From: Symsagittifera roscoffensis
Lineage: Eukaryota; Xenacoelomorpha; Acoela; Convolutidae
Assembly: GCF_963678635.1 (NCBI RefSeq)
Contig: NW_026971273.1
Span: 1-64,000 of the forward strand
Length of the DNA stretch: 64,000 bases
Direction: 5' to 3'
Part shown: one piece after another, positions 44,840-55,888 of the stretch
Numbering within the stretch: the first letter of the stretch is position 1
Layout: every line of letters begins with the position of its first letter
Translations under genes and position numbers: made by a program
The notes under the pieces: model-generated
The model's database searches: none
What the model saw: only the letters and a program-made list of their open reading frames with translations
Told to the model about the DNA's origin: nothing

Positions 44840-45500
44840 CCAAGAAAAAGCCAAAAATAAATTTACTTGAAAATAAAAAAGAACAAAAAACAGTAAAAAA
44901 TCCAAAAAAGACCAAAAACAGTAAAAAAACATAAAGTGACAGTTAATATGTTATTTCCGGACGAGATGTGATCTGACCTTCCTGTTTGTTGTTGTTTCAG
45001 ATTGATTTATATCATTTCTGATAGAAAGATTGTGTATTTCGGTGAAGGGTTGGGTCCCCTCCCTTGAGTGTAATTTGAGTATTTAAGCACTTTAATGGTG
45101 ATTTTGCCGGTGACCAGAGGGTAGAGTGGCAAGCTGACCAACATGTTCCACACTCAACAGGGACATCAGGGACAACATCCACAACGGCTGTTGGGTATCG
45201 TTGAATCATTTTTAGTATCGTTCGGGTACTTTTTCATTAAAACTTATGTGGTGGGGGGCACGATTGGCGCGGTCCGATTGTACCTTCCGTCGATCACAAG
45301 TTTCCGAGTTAAGGGTCTGAATTCGGGTATTTTGGTGCAAAGGAGGGTATAGTATTATTCATTAACGACTACTAATAGGTTATTATCCTTATTATATATT
45401 ACCTATCTCCTATTTAGACACAAGAAACACCCAAATTTTGTCGAAAATTACCGATTTTTGACCAAACTATAGACCCCCAAATTTTTGGATATCCGAGCTT
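44840..45500 (+). repeat. 5' leader block A of E3
   Basis: A long A-rich tract (44790-44935) is followed by GACGAGATGTGATCTGACC, a TTGTTGTTG run and a TTGGGTATCGT word. This is the order seen at 3640-4240 before E2. It is non-coding and marks the common 5' end of the family. Confidence 0.6.
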
Positions 45501-45649
45501 TTCCGTACAGCAAAAGCTTTTATATAGGGAGTAGCTACGTAGTTCGATCACACTGACTAAAAAAATCGCGTGAAAAAGGACTCAGTAGAAGTTGAAAAAA
45601 AACGAAAAATTTGTCAATCTGTTTTGGTGATCGAGTTTTTGAGTTTTTA

Positions 45650-46680
45650 GAGTTAGAGCAATAAAATGTTTTGTGTTAGGAGTGTGCTAGCATAACGTGC
45701 TGGGTTGCCAGAAAAAATCTTGAGTAACCCTCCGATTAGCTCCATGGATAGAGCTAACGACTTAAGGATTGGAAAAGGAAGGAATCGGATGGTCCAAATT
45801 TGATAGTTATTGGCCAATTTTTTGTCTCCAAACCAATTTTGGTCCGGTTTTTTGCATTATTACAGTGCCGTACGGGGCTACTACTCTCGTTCCAATTGTC
45901 TTTCAGAACAGAGGCGGTGAAAAGAGGCCATTTTGAAGAACGCGTTTTTGGCGATTTCTCAAAGACTAGCCAATCGATCGGGATAATTTTGGTACCATAA
46001 GTCAACGTTTTTGACCACTTTTCCGGACTGCAACTGTTTTTGGGTTGATAATCTGGGAAAAGAAAAAAATTTTTTTAGATTTTTTTGGTTCGGAGGGTCC
46101 AAATTATAGGTAACCCTCCGAGCGGCAGAAAATTTTATAAAAACACCTTTTTATCCTACTGGGAAGGTTGACCGTTTCATCCAAACTGGTTTTAAGTCAG
46201 GTAGACCGCTTTCGGGGACTTTACCGCGGTAGAATAACCCGTTTTCTTGATTTTTGGGGAACCCTCCGAAGTAACCCTCCGGTGTGACTTGAACCCATTA
46301 GCAACCCTCCTTAGTGGAAACTTTCCACGAGACCCTCCGAAGAAGTTAAAACAACCCCCCCCCCAATAGAAAATTTAGCTTGTTTTGACGCTTCCTGAAG
46401 CTAGTTGAAGGCCCTTCTAAGTGAGATTCAAAAATTTGAAAAAAATTTGGAAGAACCCTCCAAAGTAACCCTCCGGAGCATATTAAGCCTCTTATTGACC
46501 CTCTTTAGTGAGTTAAGGGGGACCCTCCGAAGTCTCATGGGTGACTAAGGTACCCTCCGAAGTAACCTTCCGGAGTGACTTAAACCTCTTAGCAACCCTC
46601 CTTATTGAAAACTTAGGGAAACCTTCTGGGGCAATTTGAGAATCGGAAAATATCCATTTAGGGTTGGAATAAAAGGTCAA
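45650..46680 (+). repeat. E3 leader with ACCCTCCGGA-type motif array
   Basis: From 45720 to 46620 the words AACCCTCCGA, TAACCCTCCGG or close variants occur about fifteen times at irregular spacing. One example is a cluster at 46255-46350, interrupted by a C9 run at about 46355. The E2 minisatellite is built on CCGGAGGGGTCC, whose complement has the same CCCTCCGG core, so both leaders carry the same motif in opposite orientation or as near-palindromes. No gene is present. Confidence 0.5.
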
Positions 46681-46820
46681 CTAACAACGGGCGTGCATAT
46701 TAGGATCATAGGACCTCATTTGACCCGGAAATTCGTGATCAACTTTTGATTCTCGATCGGGTGTATCAGAAGTACCCGAATCAAAATTTTTTTGATTGTG
46801 ATTTTGGTTGTGTGGTTGCC

Positions 46821-46900
46821 TTGAGCTCTCGTGCTCCCTGCTCTTGAGCTCTCTCGTGCTCTTGAGCTCCAAGTTGTTCCCTGCTCTCGTGCACTTGGAG
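46821..46900. repeat. TTGAGCTCTCGTGCTC short tandem repeat
   Basis: TTGAGCTCTCGTGCTC-like words recur three times between 46821 and 46870, with CTGCTCTCGTGC again at 46881. This is a pyrimidine-rich simple repeat; frames across it are not genes. Confidence 0.6.
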
Positions 46901-46924
46901 CGTTCCGGGTGTGGGGGAGCTTTT

Positions 46925-47050
46925 TCATAGACTTTAGAAATTTTTCGATCAGAGGTTGCCTTGAGCTACTTAGTAGGACAGCTCGGGCAATCCCCGGACA
47001 CGTAAAAGAAGACCTCGGTAGGTGTATTAGGCAAATACACACTCACTTGA
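46925..47050 (+). repeat. Single diverged 714-unit core in E3 leader
   Basis: TTTTCGATCAGAGGTTGCCTT, GGACAGCTCGGGCAATCC and AGACCTCGGTAGG follow the order of the conserved core of the E2 714-bp unit (GTGGTCGCCTT, TTTCGGGCAATCC, AGACCTCAGTGG). It lies about 0.5 kb before gag, the same distance as the last E2 unit. It shows that E3 has one unit where E2 has a dozen. Confidence 0.65.
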
Positions 47051-47539
47051 GATGACTGTGTCCTGGGCTTCGTTCTTTCGGTTCATTCCGATTGAGGGAA
47101 GTCTTTTTTTTTTAAGACTAAGTTTTATTGATCTGTTTCTGAATCAACACTGTTTTTTACCAAAGATTGTTTGATTTTTTACAAAGCAGTGACTTGATAA
47201 GAGTGTGGCGGTAAATTGATACTACTGACGAAAGGTCGCTGTCACCTGTAGGATATTCTTATCTGATTATCAGTTGTGTTTTGTGTAGTGACTATATCTT
47301 GTGAAAATTTTGTGATACTGTTATACTATACAACGGGGTTGAGTTAGCATTATATCAATACTGAGTACGCCCTATGTGCAACTTTAGCTGAGTCACTTAT
47401 ATTGTCATTGAGAAATCTAAGGGAAATTTTTGATACTTACGAGATCGAATAGGCAGCGTTAGGTAAAATAACTTGAACTTATTTGCGGTACGTGTGCGTT
47501 GCCCTAAAATTGTACGAGTTTTGTTATTTATTACAAAGT
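47051..47539. other. E3 leader, proximal part
   Basis: AT-rich leader with GTGTAGTGACTATAT and TGTGATACTG words similar to 19500-19700 in E2. No gene; probably 5' untranslated sequence of gag. Confidence 0.45.
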
Positions 47540-48031
47540 ATGCAGCGTAGGGATTCGCTAGGAATGACTACTAAGATTCCCAGGCTGAGCAAGAGAAATA
47601 AGCGAAAGTTTAGAACTAGGCGTAGCAAATCTTAGTTTAGCAGTGTTCCAGACGTTTTTGATGAAAACAAATCGACTAAAGGTCCAGCTGTTCTTTCAGT
47701 GAGCGAAATGAAACTAAGGAGCGAGAAGAACCTCGATGGCGATCAAGGGCGGAGCACCGAGGCCGGGCCGGCGAGCGAAACGCTTGTGGACCCCTTTGAC
47801 GAAGGGGAACGAACGGTTATTCGAACCGAATTTGAGCCGAGCGAGGACCTCGAACGGGAGGAAGTCGAGAGGACGGAGGAGGCCTCGGAGCAATCCGAGG
47901 TCGAGCCTCGAGAGGAAGTATTGTTCAGGGTAATGTCCAAATCAGAGACTAAGAGTCATAAATGGAGAAAAAATTTTTCACACCCGACCACGCACACTTT
48001 TCTCTGGCCAAGCAGAGCAAGAACGCGATGA
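47540..48031 (+). pseudogene. E3 gag N-terminal segment
   Basis: ATG at 47540 opens a short basic start (SLGMTTKIPRLSKRNKRKFR), like the E2 gag start, interrupted by one TAG at 47633. The same frame continues FSSVPDVFDENKSTKGPAVL and an acidic stretch rich in Glu and Arg (47699-47930). An internal Met at 47564 gives the closest match to E2. The frame shifts near 47975 and gag carries on in the next frame. Confidence 0.6.
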
Positions 48032-49017
48032 TGTCAACTATAAGTCCGAGTGAAGAACAAACGGGTTCAAAGGCAAAGAAGAGTTGGAAGTCTTTGTACG
48101 ATGAGCGCATGGCGTCACTACAAACCTAAGGTCTATCTTCCGGTTATGACCATCCGGAGATAACACACCCGGATGTGAACTTCACGCCGTGCCCGAGGAA
48201 CGACATGAGCAGAAAGGCGTTTTCCACTTCGCCGACCAAACCAATATCTGATGGGATAACCCTGGGAGTATTATCGACGTCCGACAGATTGATGACGTCG
48301 ATGGGCAAGCAAAAAGGCGGTGCGTCATCAAGTACCAGGCTGCAGCCACAGTTGACCTCATCTTCTCTGGGGCTAACCCCGCCATTGGGGGCAGCTGGCG
48401 ATATAAGTGACATGTTTGCTGACATAATGACTGGTCTGGATGAACTGAGACGGGACATGACTAAAAGAATAGATCAAGTTGACGAGATAGCTCACCAAGG
48501 TCGAGAGAATTTGAGAGATAAACTGACGCACGTGAAGTCGCAGGCGAGAGTTGGTCAGGCTCAATTGATTCGCAACACCGATCAAGGCCTGGCGGAGAGC
48601 TTGGCACAGGCAAACAAGGAATCAGAGGAAAGAGAGGCTAGGATGACAAGAGAGATCGAGCGATTGTTGAACGATCATGATAATACCTAAGCTCATACGA
48701 TGACTAGCCTGGTAAAAAGGTTAGATGCCAAATCTGACCTAATGATGCGGAAGCTCGACGAGATTTTAAATGGGAGCAATCGGGAGGAGCTTTCAAACCC
48801 AAGGGAGCGCTCACGCCAGGCGAATGATGGAGATGGTACAGGCAGCTATGCCGGGGCCCAGCAAAGTTCGATAACGAACTACGAATCTAGGAATAGGGAG
48901 CGGCCCAGGGCAGCCCCCTTGAGGCCTAGCTGGACGAATCCAGCCCGCCAGAAGCAGATGCTACCCCGGAGACAAGAGTGCCCACTGTGCCACAAGTCAT
49001 GTCAGTGCCAGATCTGA
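47975..49017 (+). pseudogene. E3 gag middle: linker and coiled coil
   Basis: One frame runs through in-frame TAA at 48127 and 48688 to TGA at 49015. The stretch 48175-48690 holds DMFADIMTGLDELRRDMTKR, then DQVDEIAHQGRENLRDKL and ESEEREARMTREIERLLNDH. That is a long charged helix likely to be a coiled coil, as in the assembly regions of many gag proteins. The following 48700-49017 part is a helix plus Arg/Ser/Pro linker. Confidence 0.6.
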
Positions 49018-49829
49018 CTACGGTCTCGCAGGACACAACGATGTATGCCTCGATGTTTGAACCTCTGAATAGATCCCTCAAAACATTCATCACCAAGCTC
49101 TCGAAGTCAACCGAGAGAGGAGAGAGGTTAAGAAGGACATTGAAGAAGCCTAAACCATACGAAGACGAGTCAGACAGCTGCATTGATACTTGGATAGAGG
49201 TGATAAAATTGCACTTTGAAGAAGAGAGTCTCTCCAAGAAACAGGAACGTAGCGCACTAACAAGCAACCTGGAGGGTACTGCCCTAAATTGTGTAATGGC
49301 GAAAAAAGCCAATGAAAAAGACAGGGCTCGCAAGATATTCGACATCCTGCTGAATCGTTTCGGCTCTGGAGTACAAGGGCACCAGGCTATGGTGAAGTTC
49401 GAAAAAAGGCGTCAAAGAGATGACAAATCCATAGACAAATTTTTGGACGACCTTGAATTGCTTAGGAGGAGAAGCAATCCCGATGAGAGAATATCCGAGC
49501 GAAACTTGGCGATTGCTTCGAAATTCAAGGACGGAGTAAACAGTGAGGAGATGAAAACGATGTTAGCCACACACTTCACCCTGTCGCTTGACCAGGTACC
49601 CACGCCTGATGATTTGCGTATGAAGTCACGTGAATTCTTGCTCATAAAACCGAGGGCGCAAAACCGTTACAGCAATTATGGCAACTACAGTGGAACAAAC
49701 ACTGGCGCGAACTCCAGCAGTTGGTATAAACCTCGCGACGACACGGATAATATGAGGAGGTCAAGTGCGAATTGTGGTTCAATGGACCATCGTGATTCCG
49801 CGTGTTCTGCTTTACAAACAGTACATTAA
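48978..49829 (+). pseudogene. E3 gag capsid and first zinc knuckle
   Basis: The 283-codon open frame contains FEPLNRSLKTFITKLSKSTE, then DTWIEVIKLHFEEESLSKKQ, SNLEGTALNCVMAKK and FDILLNRFGSGVQGHQAMVKFE. This is the alpha-helical pattern of retrotransposon gag capsids (W...L..F followed by L.G.A). DLELLRRRSNPDERISERNL and TPDDLRMKSREFLL follow. A Asn/Gly/Ser-rich segment leads to RRSSANCGSMDHRDSAC, a zinc knuckle lacking its first Cys. The particle-forming role is known for the family. Confidence 0.8.
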
Positions 49830-50355
49830 GGCAATAGACTACTTTCTCGACGACGTCGATGCGACCGACGAGGACCACGAAGAGTACGTTGGAGGGCTCA
49901 TCATGGAATATGGACCGAGGTGCTTCTTCTGTAATTAGGAGGGACACTTCAAGTCGGACTGCACTCAGTTTTGGGATGCAGTGGCGGACGCGAAACACCC
50001 CCGCCACGAAGAGGCGCTTTCGGGTGTCAAGGCCAGTCGAGCACGTCTGATGAACGAGACCGAGTCTCGGAGAAAATAGACGACACCGAGCGCCTTTACG
50101 ACGAAGAAGGTGGAGACCTTGCCTGACGAGGTGGTAGCCTCGAACCTGGAGGTGGAGTCGGCCGGCCCACTCAAAGTAGACTCTGGTTTGGCGGCAAGAA
50201 CAGCGTTAAAGAATGTCAAACAGGAGCTAGGCACGAAAGAAGTGGAGCAATGGGTAAGGTCGGAACTGGAAAGCTCAGATCTTCGAGAAAAGTTTAACAT
50301 TCTGAGTAGAACGACGAAAAAAGATGAAAACAGGAACCCAGTTGGCAGGGACTAA
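49822..50355 (+). pseudogene. E3 second zinc knuckle and gag-protease linker
   Basis: In one frame: YIKAIDYFLDDVDATDEDHE, then CFFCN, TAG, EGHFKSDC (a C-x2-C-x4-H-x4-C knuckle with a stop in it), then TAG at 50077, LPDEVVASNLEVESAGPLKV and TAA at 50353. The same frame continues into protease, so gag and protease were one polyprotein. The stop inside the knuckle could derive from CAG by one C-to-T change. Confidence 0.7.
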
Positions 50356-50412
50356 AAAATGAATGTCATATCTGGTAGAACTTTTGGAATGACGAAAGAA
50401 GGGACGTAGATA

Positions 50413-51477
50413 ATGTCCATTATCTCAGTCGCAGGGCACCAGGTGGTCAAGAACTGGAGTGGACCATCCGAGATTACACTAGTCCACCTGGATATTTATG
50501 CAGACTACCTGAGGGAGAAAGATCCCAAGCTGGACTCCAGGGCAGTGCAAGCGCTACTCACGACAGGAGGTCCGAGGCAGATGAGAGTGGATGGACATTA
50601 CATCGAGGTCCATGGCCCATATCCGATTTTGATGAATGTGGACGGTATCAATATCTACACAAAAGCTCACGTAACTGATGCGAGTGATCAGGTAGGCCGG
50701 ATATACATTCGCCAAGAAGACCTGAAGGTGCGACGAATCGGACACAATGCCATGCTTGAACAGGATGCGGTCCACATAGGTTGCGAAGCCGATCTGGCAG
50801 CGCATGTGCTAGATGTGCAGGGCAGACAACTTTCAGTGAAAGGACTGTTAGACACTGGTGCAGTGGTCAGTCACATGCCAGTCAAAACCTGGATTGACAA
50901 GGGCTTTGACAGGTCGGATCTGGTACTGACAAACATCAGACTGGCAGCTGCCAATCAGGGAGCAGTCTATGTGACAGGACTGATCCCTATTATATCACTG
51001 CAGCTTGGGGGAAGACATCTTTGGATGAGCTTCCTGGTGGTGGAAATTTTGGACAAATCCGATCAATTCATCCTGGGAAGGGACTTCGTACGCAAATTTG
51101 ATGTCACGATCGACCTAAATGACGGGTTGATCAGGCTCAAAGATCCGGAGAGGAAGTATGAAAAGGAATCTCTTAATAAGATCCTAATAAAGCAGGCTAA
51201 GGTGCCGATTTTTCTAGATCGAAAAGTGAGATTGAAACCAAACCAAGCCGTAGCAGCGACGTTTACGATGAGGAATCTTAATGAATTCAGTAATGACAGA
51301 CAAGTGTGCCTGGTACCAAATCCAAACAGTAAGAGCTCGGCTATTTTAGGAAGAAGCTTCTCACTCACTCAGAGCGGACTGTGTAGGAGTGTGTTGTTGA
51401 ACACAGAAGCAACAACAGTGACAATACAGAGGGGAAAGAAACTTGGCCATTGCATGCGAACCAAGAATGTATACTGA
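50413..51477 (+). pseudogene. E3 retropepsin
   Basis: The 354-codon open frame has VKGLLDTGAVVSHMPVKTW, with catalytic Asp at residue 147 in an intact DTGA loop. Then come RLAAANQGAVYVTGLIPIIS, LWMSFLVVEILDKSDQFILG and RDFVRKFDVTIDL, the ILGRDF-type C-terminal strand. About 110 upstream residues (HLDIYADYLREKDPKLDSRA and GPYPILMNVDGINIYTKAHV) have no motif I know. Protease itself looks intact in this copy, but it is cut off from gag by upstream stops and from RT by TGA at 51475. Confidence 0.85.
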
Positions 51478-51534
51478 AGAGAGTAAATGAATTGAAATCT
51501 TCTGGGAAATTGTTTTCAATGAAGTCAGAAACAG

Positions 51535-52179
51535 ATGATGGGTTGTCTAGTTGTTCGAATTTTCCCGACAGAAACAGAGTTAGCAGCGAATAAACCGGTC
51601 CTATCTGAGATAGAACATTTGAAGGCTAAAATATCAGACAAGGAACTAGATTCGCTCAGGGCGGTGCCAGGTCGAAACGCAGACGTTTTTTCGAAACATA
51701 AGGCCGATATAGGTTGCTGTAATTTTGTAGAACACGAGATTGAGATAGAAGAGGGCTCGGTATCTCATAGGGGAGGGGCAAGAAGAATGACCCCTCACAA
51801 GTCAGAAGCGTGCAGGAAGGAAATCGAGATGTTAATGGAGTATGACATGATTGAGCCGTCGAAGTCCCCGTGGGCTTGTGGCGTGGTCATGGCGAAAAAG
51901 AAAGGGGGCAACTCAGGTTTTGTTCTGATTTCCGTCATCTGAACTATAAAGGACGCATACCCGATTCCCCGCATCGATGAGAGCTTATCCAAGCTGGGGG
52001 ACGCGAAGTTCTTCACAACGTTACATTTGGGCTCGGCGTTCTGGCAAGTGCCACTCCGAAAGCAAGATCATGAAAAGACTGGCTTCGCGTGCGAGCTGTG
52101 ATTGTTCCAGTGGAAGAGGATGCCGTTCGGGTTGTGCAACACGGCGGCCACATTCCAGTGACTGATAGCCCAGGCACTC
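51535..52179 (+). pseudogene. E3 reverse transcriptase, N-terminal half
   Basis: The open frame to 51942 has NADVFSKHKADIGCCNFVEHE, then RRMTPHKSEACRKEIEMLME and YDMIEPSKSPWACGVVMAKKKG (fingers). After a small deletion, the next frames read DAYPIPRIDESLSKLGDAKF, LHLGSAFWQVPLRKQDHEKT (palm motif A, with its Asp changed: LHLGSAF where DLxxAF is usual) and FQWKRMPFGLCNTAATFQ. TGA stops occur before LFQW and after FQ; each could arise by one transition from Trp or Arg codons. Confidence 0.85.
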
Positions 52180-53748
52180 ATGAGTGTGACAAAGAAATAC
52201 GGGAACCTCATCATGTGTTACGTCGATGATATCGTGATCGCAACGCCAACCCTAGAGGATCACATAGAGAGGTTGGATGAGGTGTTTACTTGCATGAAGC
52301 AAGCGGGACTGAAATGCAAAACCTCGAAGTGTGAAATCCTCAGAGACTTCATAAATTATCTAGGCCGACTGGTGGATAAGCATGGAGTGAGACCAGATCC
52401 CGAAGCGGTCGAAGCGGTTTTGACCTGGAAGGCACCCAAGACAGATACACAACTGATGAGTTTTTTGGGGTTCGCTAACTATTATCGGGAGTTCGTCAAG
52501 GGATACGCTGATAAGATCTACCCCATGCAACAGTTGATGAGAAACAAAGGCAAAAACTTCACTTGGACCGATGAGGCACAAGTTTCATTTGAAAACATTA
52601 AAGGTGAACTTTGCGAGTCACCAGTCCTCGGCATGCCAACAGAAAAGGGGATATTTATGTTAGACACGGATGCATCAGTGGTTGCAATATCAGGCATACT
52701 TCACCAAAAGCAAGAGTGGAACGGGAGAACGGTTCTCCGTCCAATATCCTACGGAAGTAAGGTCTTGAGCGATACCGAGATAAAGTATGGCGCACCGAAA
52801 GCGGAAATGTTCGCGGTGATCACTCTCGTGGAAAATTATAGGGCCTACTTGGGGAGTGCTCCCTTCAAGTTGCGTGTGGATAATCGTGCCCTTGCCTGGT
52901 TGAAAACCTTTTCGATAGACCAAAGTTATATTGGTCGTTGGATCGTGCGCCTGGACGGATACCACATGATCATAGAGCACCGTACCCGTGACAAGCATCA
53001 GAATGCTGATAGCCTCAGTAAGAAGACAGAATTCTATGAGCGCCTCGAAGAAAAGCAGGCTAACCAAGCGGAGGTCAAAGACGGGTTTTCATTCCTAGAC
53101 AAGGAGACCTACGACAAACTACCACTCACTAGGTGGCTGGATAAGTCAGGGCACCCTATACCAGCACACCCTGAACTTCCAGAGGAAGCGGCCGCTGAGC
53201 TGAAGGTTTTAGCCAGGGGTGAACCCGTTTTGCTGGATCTGCTAGTCCGATCCAATCTGGTACAGCAGGAGCCCACCAGGTTGGGTATAAACAACATAGC
53301 TCTGCTAAGTAGGACAGTGAATGTGGCGCCGGACATCATGGGAAAACTTCGTGACTTGCTGGATAGAGTAGTCGACAGACATGATCGTGAGTGGACGGAG
53401 ACCATGCAGCGATTGACCGTAATTGAGAAAACGAAGAAGAGGTCAGTGATCATTCGCGGTCGCGATTTGGAACGGGCTTGCCGGTCGATAGTGAACCAGC
53501 TGGTGACCTCAATGCCGAAGGATGTCATGTTGAGGACTTCGTTCACAGAAAGTGGGAAACCGACCCCGGTCCAAGTCACTGAGGAAGTCAGGGTCAAGTC
53601 GAAATCCAGCTTCACGAGAAAAGTACACTTCACGGATGTAAAAGAAGAGTACGATCCGAGCTCAGATTGTTCTTCCGGGGACGAGACAATGTCCAGGGAG
53701 TCAGGCACCTTCGGGCCGAGCAGGACGATTTGTCCGAGAAGAGGTTGA
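52180..53748 (+). pseudogene. E3 RT palm, RNase H and spacer
   Basis: The longest open frame of the window is 522 codons. YVDD is at residues 14-17 (CYVDDIVIATPT), the thumb/connection is TQLMSFLGFANYYREFVKGY, and RNase H has D162 (LDTDAS), E209 (KAEMFAV), D234 (RVDNRAL) and D277 (NADSLSKK). All four carboxylates are present. After residue 300 a hydrophilic spacer leads toward integrase, including KRSVIIRGRDLERACRSIVN. RNase H and the YxDD palm look functional, but the fingers are in broken frames upstream. Confidence 0.9.
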
Positions 53749-54332
53749 TGAGACAACCAAGGGATAGAATGTTGTCCGAGGAGTCGGATTCAAAGCGACC
53801 AAGGGACAGAGTTTTGTCCGGGGAGTCGAGAAACATCACAGACAGATTGGAACATGACGATGTGGAATAATTCGGCTCAAGTGATGACTCGAGGCCTCCT
53901 GGGACAACACATCCGAGACTACTTCCAATTCTGATGTATCGGAGATTGCGATTCATTCCTTGTTGGTGGACCTGAAGTAGCGCGGGCTGGACAGAGAAAT
54001 TTATCAGGATCCGGACAGAGACAGTACACCTCCGACGAGAAGGGCACTGTGGTGGATAATGCCGCCGATGAGCTCGAGCTGATAGCAGTTTCGAAAGGCC
54101 CAACCAGATTGCTGCCACATGGTACGGTCGTCCGTACCAATCTGGAGCCATCTGTGCAGGAAGCGACGCCTTTGAAGAAGATATGGTGCGTCAAGTTGAT
54201 GGACGATGCCCATTCTCCGGAGATAATGAGCGGGCAGTTAAACGTGATAAAGACGTATCTGAAAGCCAAAAACCGGCTGTCGGATCTCCTAAAGGCTCAA
54301 CAAAATGATAGAATGACGAGCAATCTGGAGAA
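53749..54332 (+). pseudogene. E3 pre-integrase spacer
   Basis: Acidic, Ser-rich frames cover this stretch. One has a threefold motif RMLSEESDSKRPRDRVLSGESRN, built on a repeated PRDR(M/V)LS(E/G)ES unit. The 54049-54393 frame has IWCVKLMDDAHSPEIMSGQL and the helix KTYLKAKNRLSDLLKAQQND, shared with E2. The function is unknown; it links RNase H to integrase and is longer than in most Gypsy pols. Confidence 0.55.
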
Positions 54333-55244
54333 ATGGATCGAGAATGGAGCAACGGACAAAGGAGATTTGGAGGAAGACAGCACAAAATTTTGAAGCAATT
54401 TTACATGAAGAGAAAAGATCTATTGTACCTGAATAAAGACGGAATCGTAGCCTGTAAACGGAAAAAGGAGGACAAGGTCTTTTACAAGTACAATTCGATA
54501 GTGTTACCACAGTAGTACCAGACTGAATTGATCTTCCGTTCACATGATTGGATGGGCCATCAAGGAGTAGACAAAATGTACAACAGGATACAGAAACGAT
54601 TCGAATAGCCTGGTTTGAAAAAAGCTTGTGAAATGTGGATCTCTGCATGCTTGTCGTGTAAACAGGCAAAAGACCCCAGGAAGCTAAGATTCCCTCTGCA
54701 GTCAATAGAATCATCGGGATTCAATGAAGTAGTGCAGATTGATCACCAGAAGATATGCATGACAGCCACGGGCTACAATCAGGTGCTGGTAATGATTGAT
54801 CATTTTACGAAATATGTAGAGGCAGCACCCTGCATGACAGCATCAGCGGAAAAAAACATGCGATATTTTGATAAATGTGTGGATAGCGAGGCACGGCTGT
54901 CCCATCAAATTGCAATCGGACAATGGCAAAGTATTCGTGGGTGATCTCACGAAGGAGTTAATGAAAAGGTTGCAGGTAGCACATCCCACTCGATCACTTA
55001 TCACCCGCAAACGAATGGCCTAGTCGAGAGACAGAATCGCACGCTGGTATCCATATTGAGAGTTTATTGCTCACGCTACATGGATGACTGTGATAGACAC
55101 TTGCCGCAAGTGATGGGTGCTTACAACAGCACAGAGCATTTCACCACGGGAATAAGTCCGCATATGATGCTAACGGGTCAAGAAAAAGCGCTTCCGTTGA
55201 CGTGTTTCTACCCTGAATATGAAGGGAGGAGAACAGCACCGTAA
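54333..55244 (+). pseudogene. E3 integrase, zinc domain and core
   Basis: The zinc domain reads SHDWMGHQGVDKMYNRI, then CEMWISACLSCKQAK (HHCC). The core has VVQIDHQKI with Asp at 54741 and MIDHFTKYVEAAP. A frameshift follows, then QSDNGKVFVGDLTKE with Asp at 54919. A second shift leads to HPQTNGLVERQN with Glu at 55026, then YNSTEHFTTGISPHMMLTGQ. All three catalytic acids survive but lie in different frames. TAG stops occur at 54513 and 54606; the second sits where YWPGL would have Trp. Confidence 0.85.
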
Positions 55245-55888
55245 ACGCTCATGTAGGATGTCATTAGAAGACAGCAAGACCTCAATGACTTATGCAGGAG
55301 GAACACGCAACAGGCGCAAATTAGACAAAAAAGGATGTTCGATGAAAGGACTGCCGATGCAAAAGCCTACTCAGTTGGTAATTACGTCTGGGTATTTCAG
55401 GAAGTAGTTCCACTAAAAGGAACCAAAAAAGTATTAAAGAAATGGCGTGGCCCATTTCAAATAACAGAAGTGCACCAATGAGGTCGGTTTTATCGACTGA
55501 GCACAGGAAGAGCAGCTCATTACGAAAACATCAAACCGCACAATACCTCATCAGAGGACTGGTGCATCCCAGTGGACATGCAAGAGGGAGACTAATTGAT
55601 AGTGGATCCTGCTTGTGAGGTGAATGAAAGAGGCACTCGCGACGAAAACGACGGAAATGAGGTGGTGGATGATTGCGACCTACCACTGGACCTAGAGTTG
55701 ACCGAGCGAGTAGAGGTGGATGAAGAAACTCTACCTGATGCCGAAGAGGACTGAGACTGCCCAGAACAGACTAAAATTGACAAAGGAATACAACCTGACT
55801 TTCTTCTCACCATGTAGACACGCCAGAGCAAGGAAGGAAGGGACAAGAAAAAGTACAACCCATATGGCGAGGATTTCTCATAGACAAG
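55245..55888 (+). pseudogene. E3 integrase C-terminal region
   Basis: Broken frames give GNYVWVFQEVVPLKGTKKVL, then KWRGPFQITEVHQ and FYRLSTGRAAHYENIKPHN. This is the SH3-like/GPF module that ends Gypsy integrases and binds DNA. An acidic tail (LELTERVEVDEETLPDAEED) runs to 55750, and the last 130 bases before the next ORF lack a motif. There are three stops in the interval. Confidence 0.7.

Noticed and set aside
47743-47940. Minus-strand Ser-rich ORF opposite gag
   Set aside because: Antisense of an Glu/Arg-rich gag stretch.
52690-53756. Minus-strand ORFs of 125 and 215 codons opposite E3 pol
   Set aside because: Shadows of the 522-codon RNase H frame; Ser/Leu-rich composition is typical of antisense reads.
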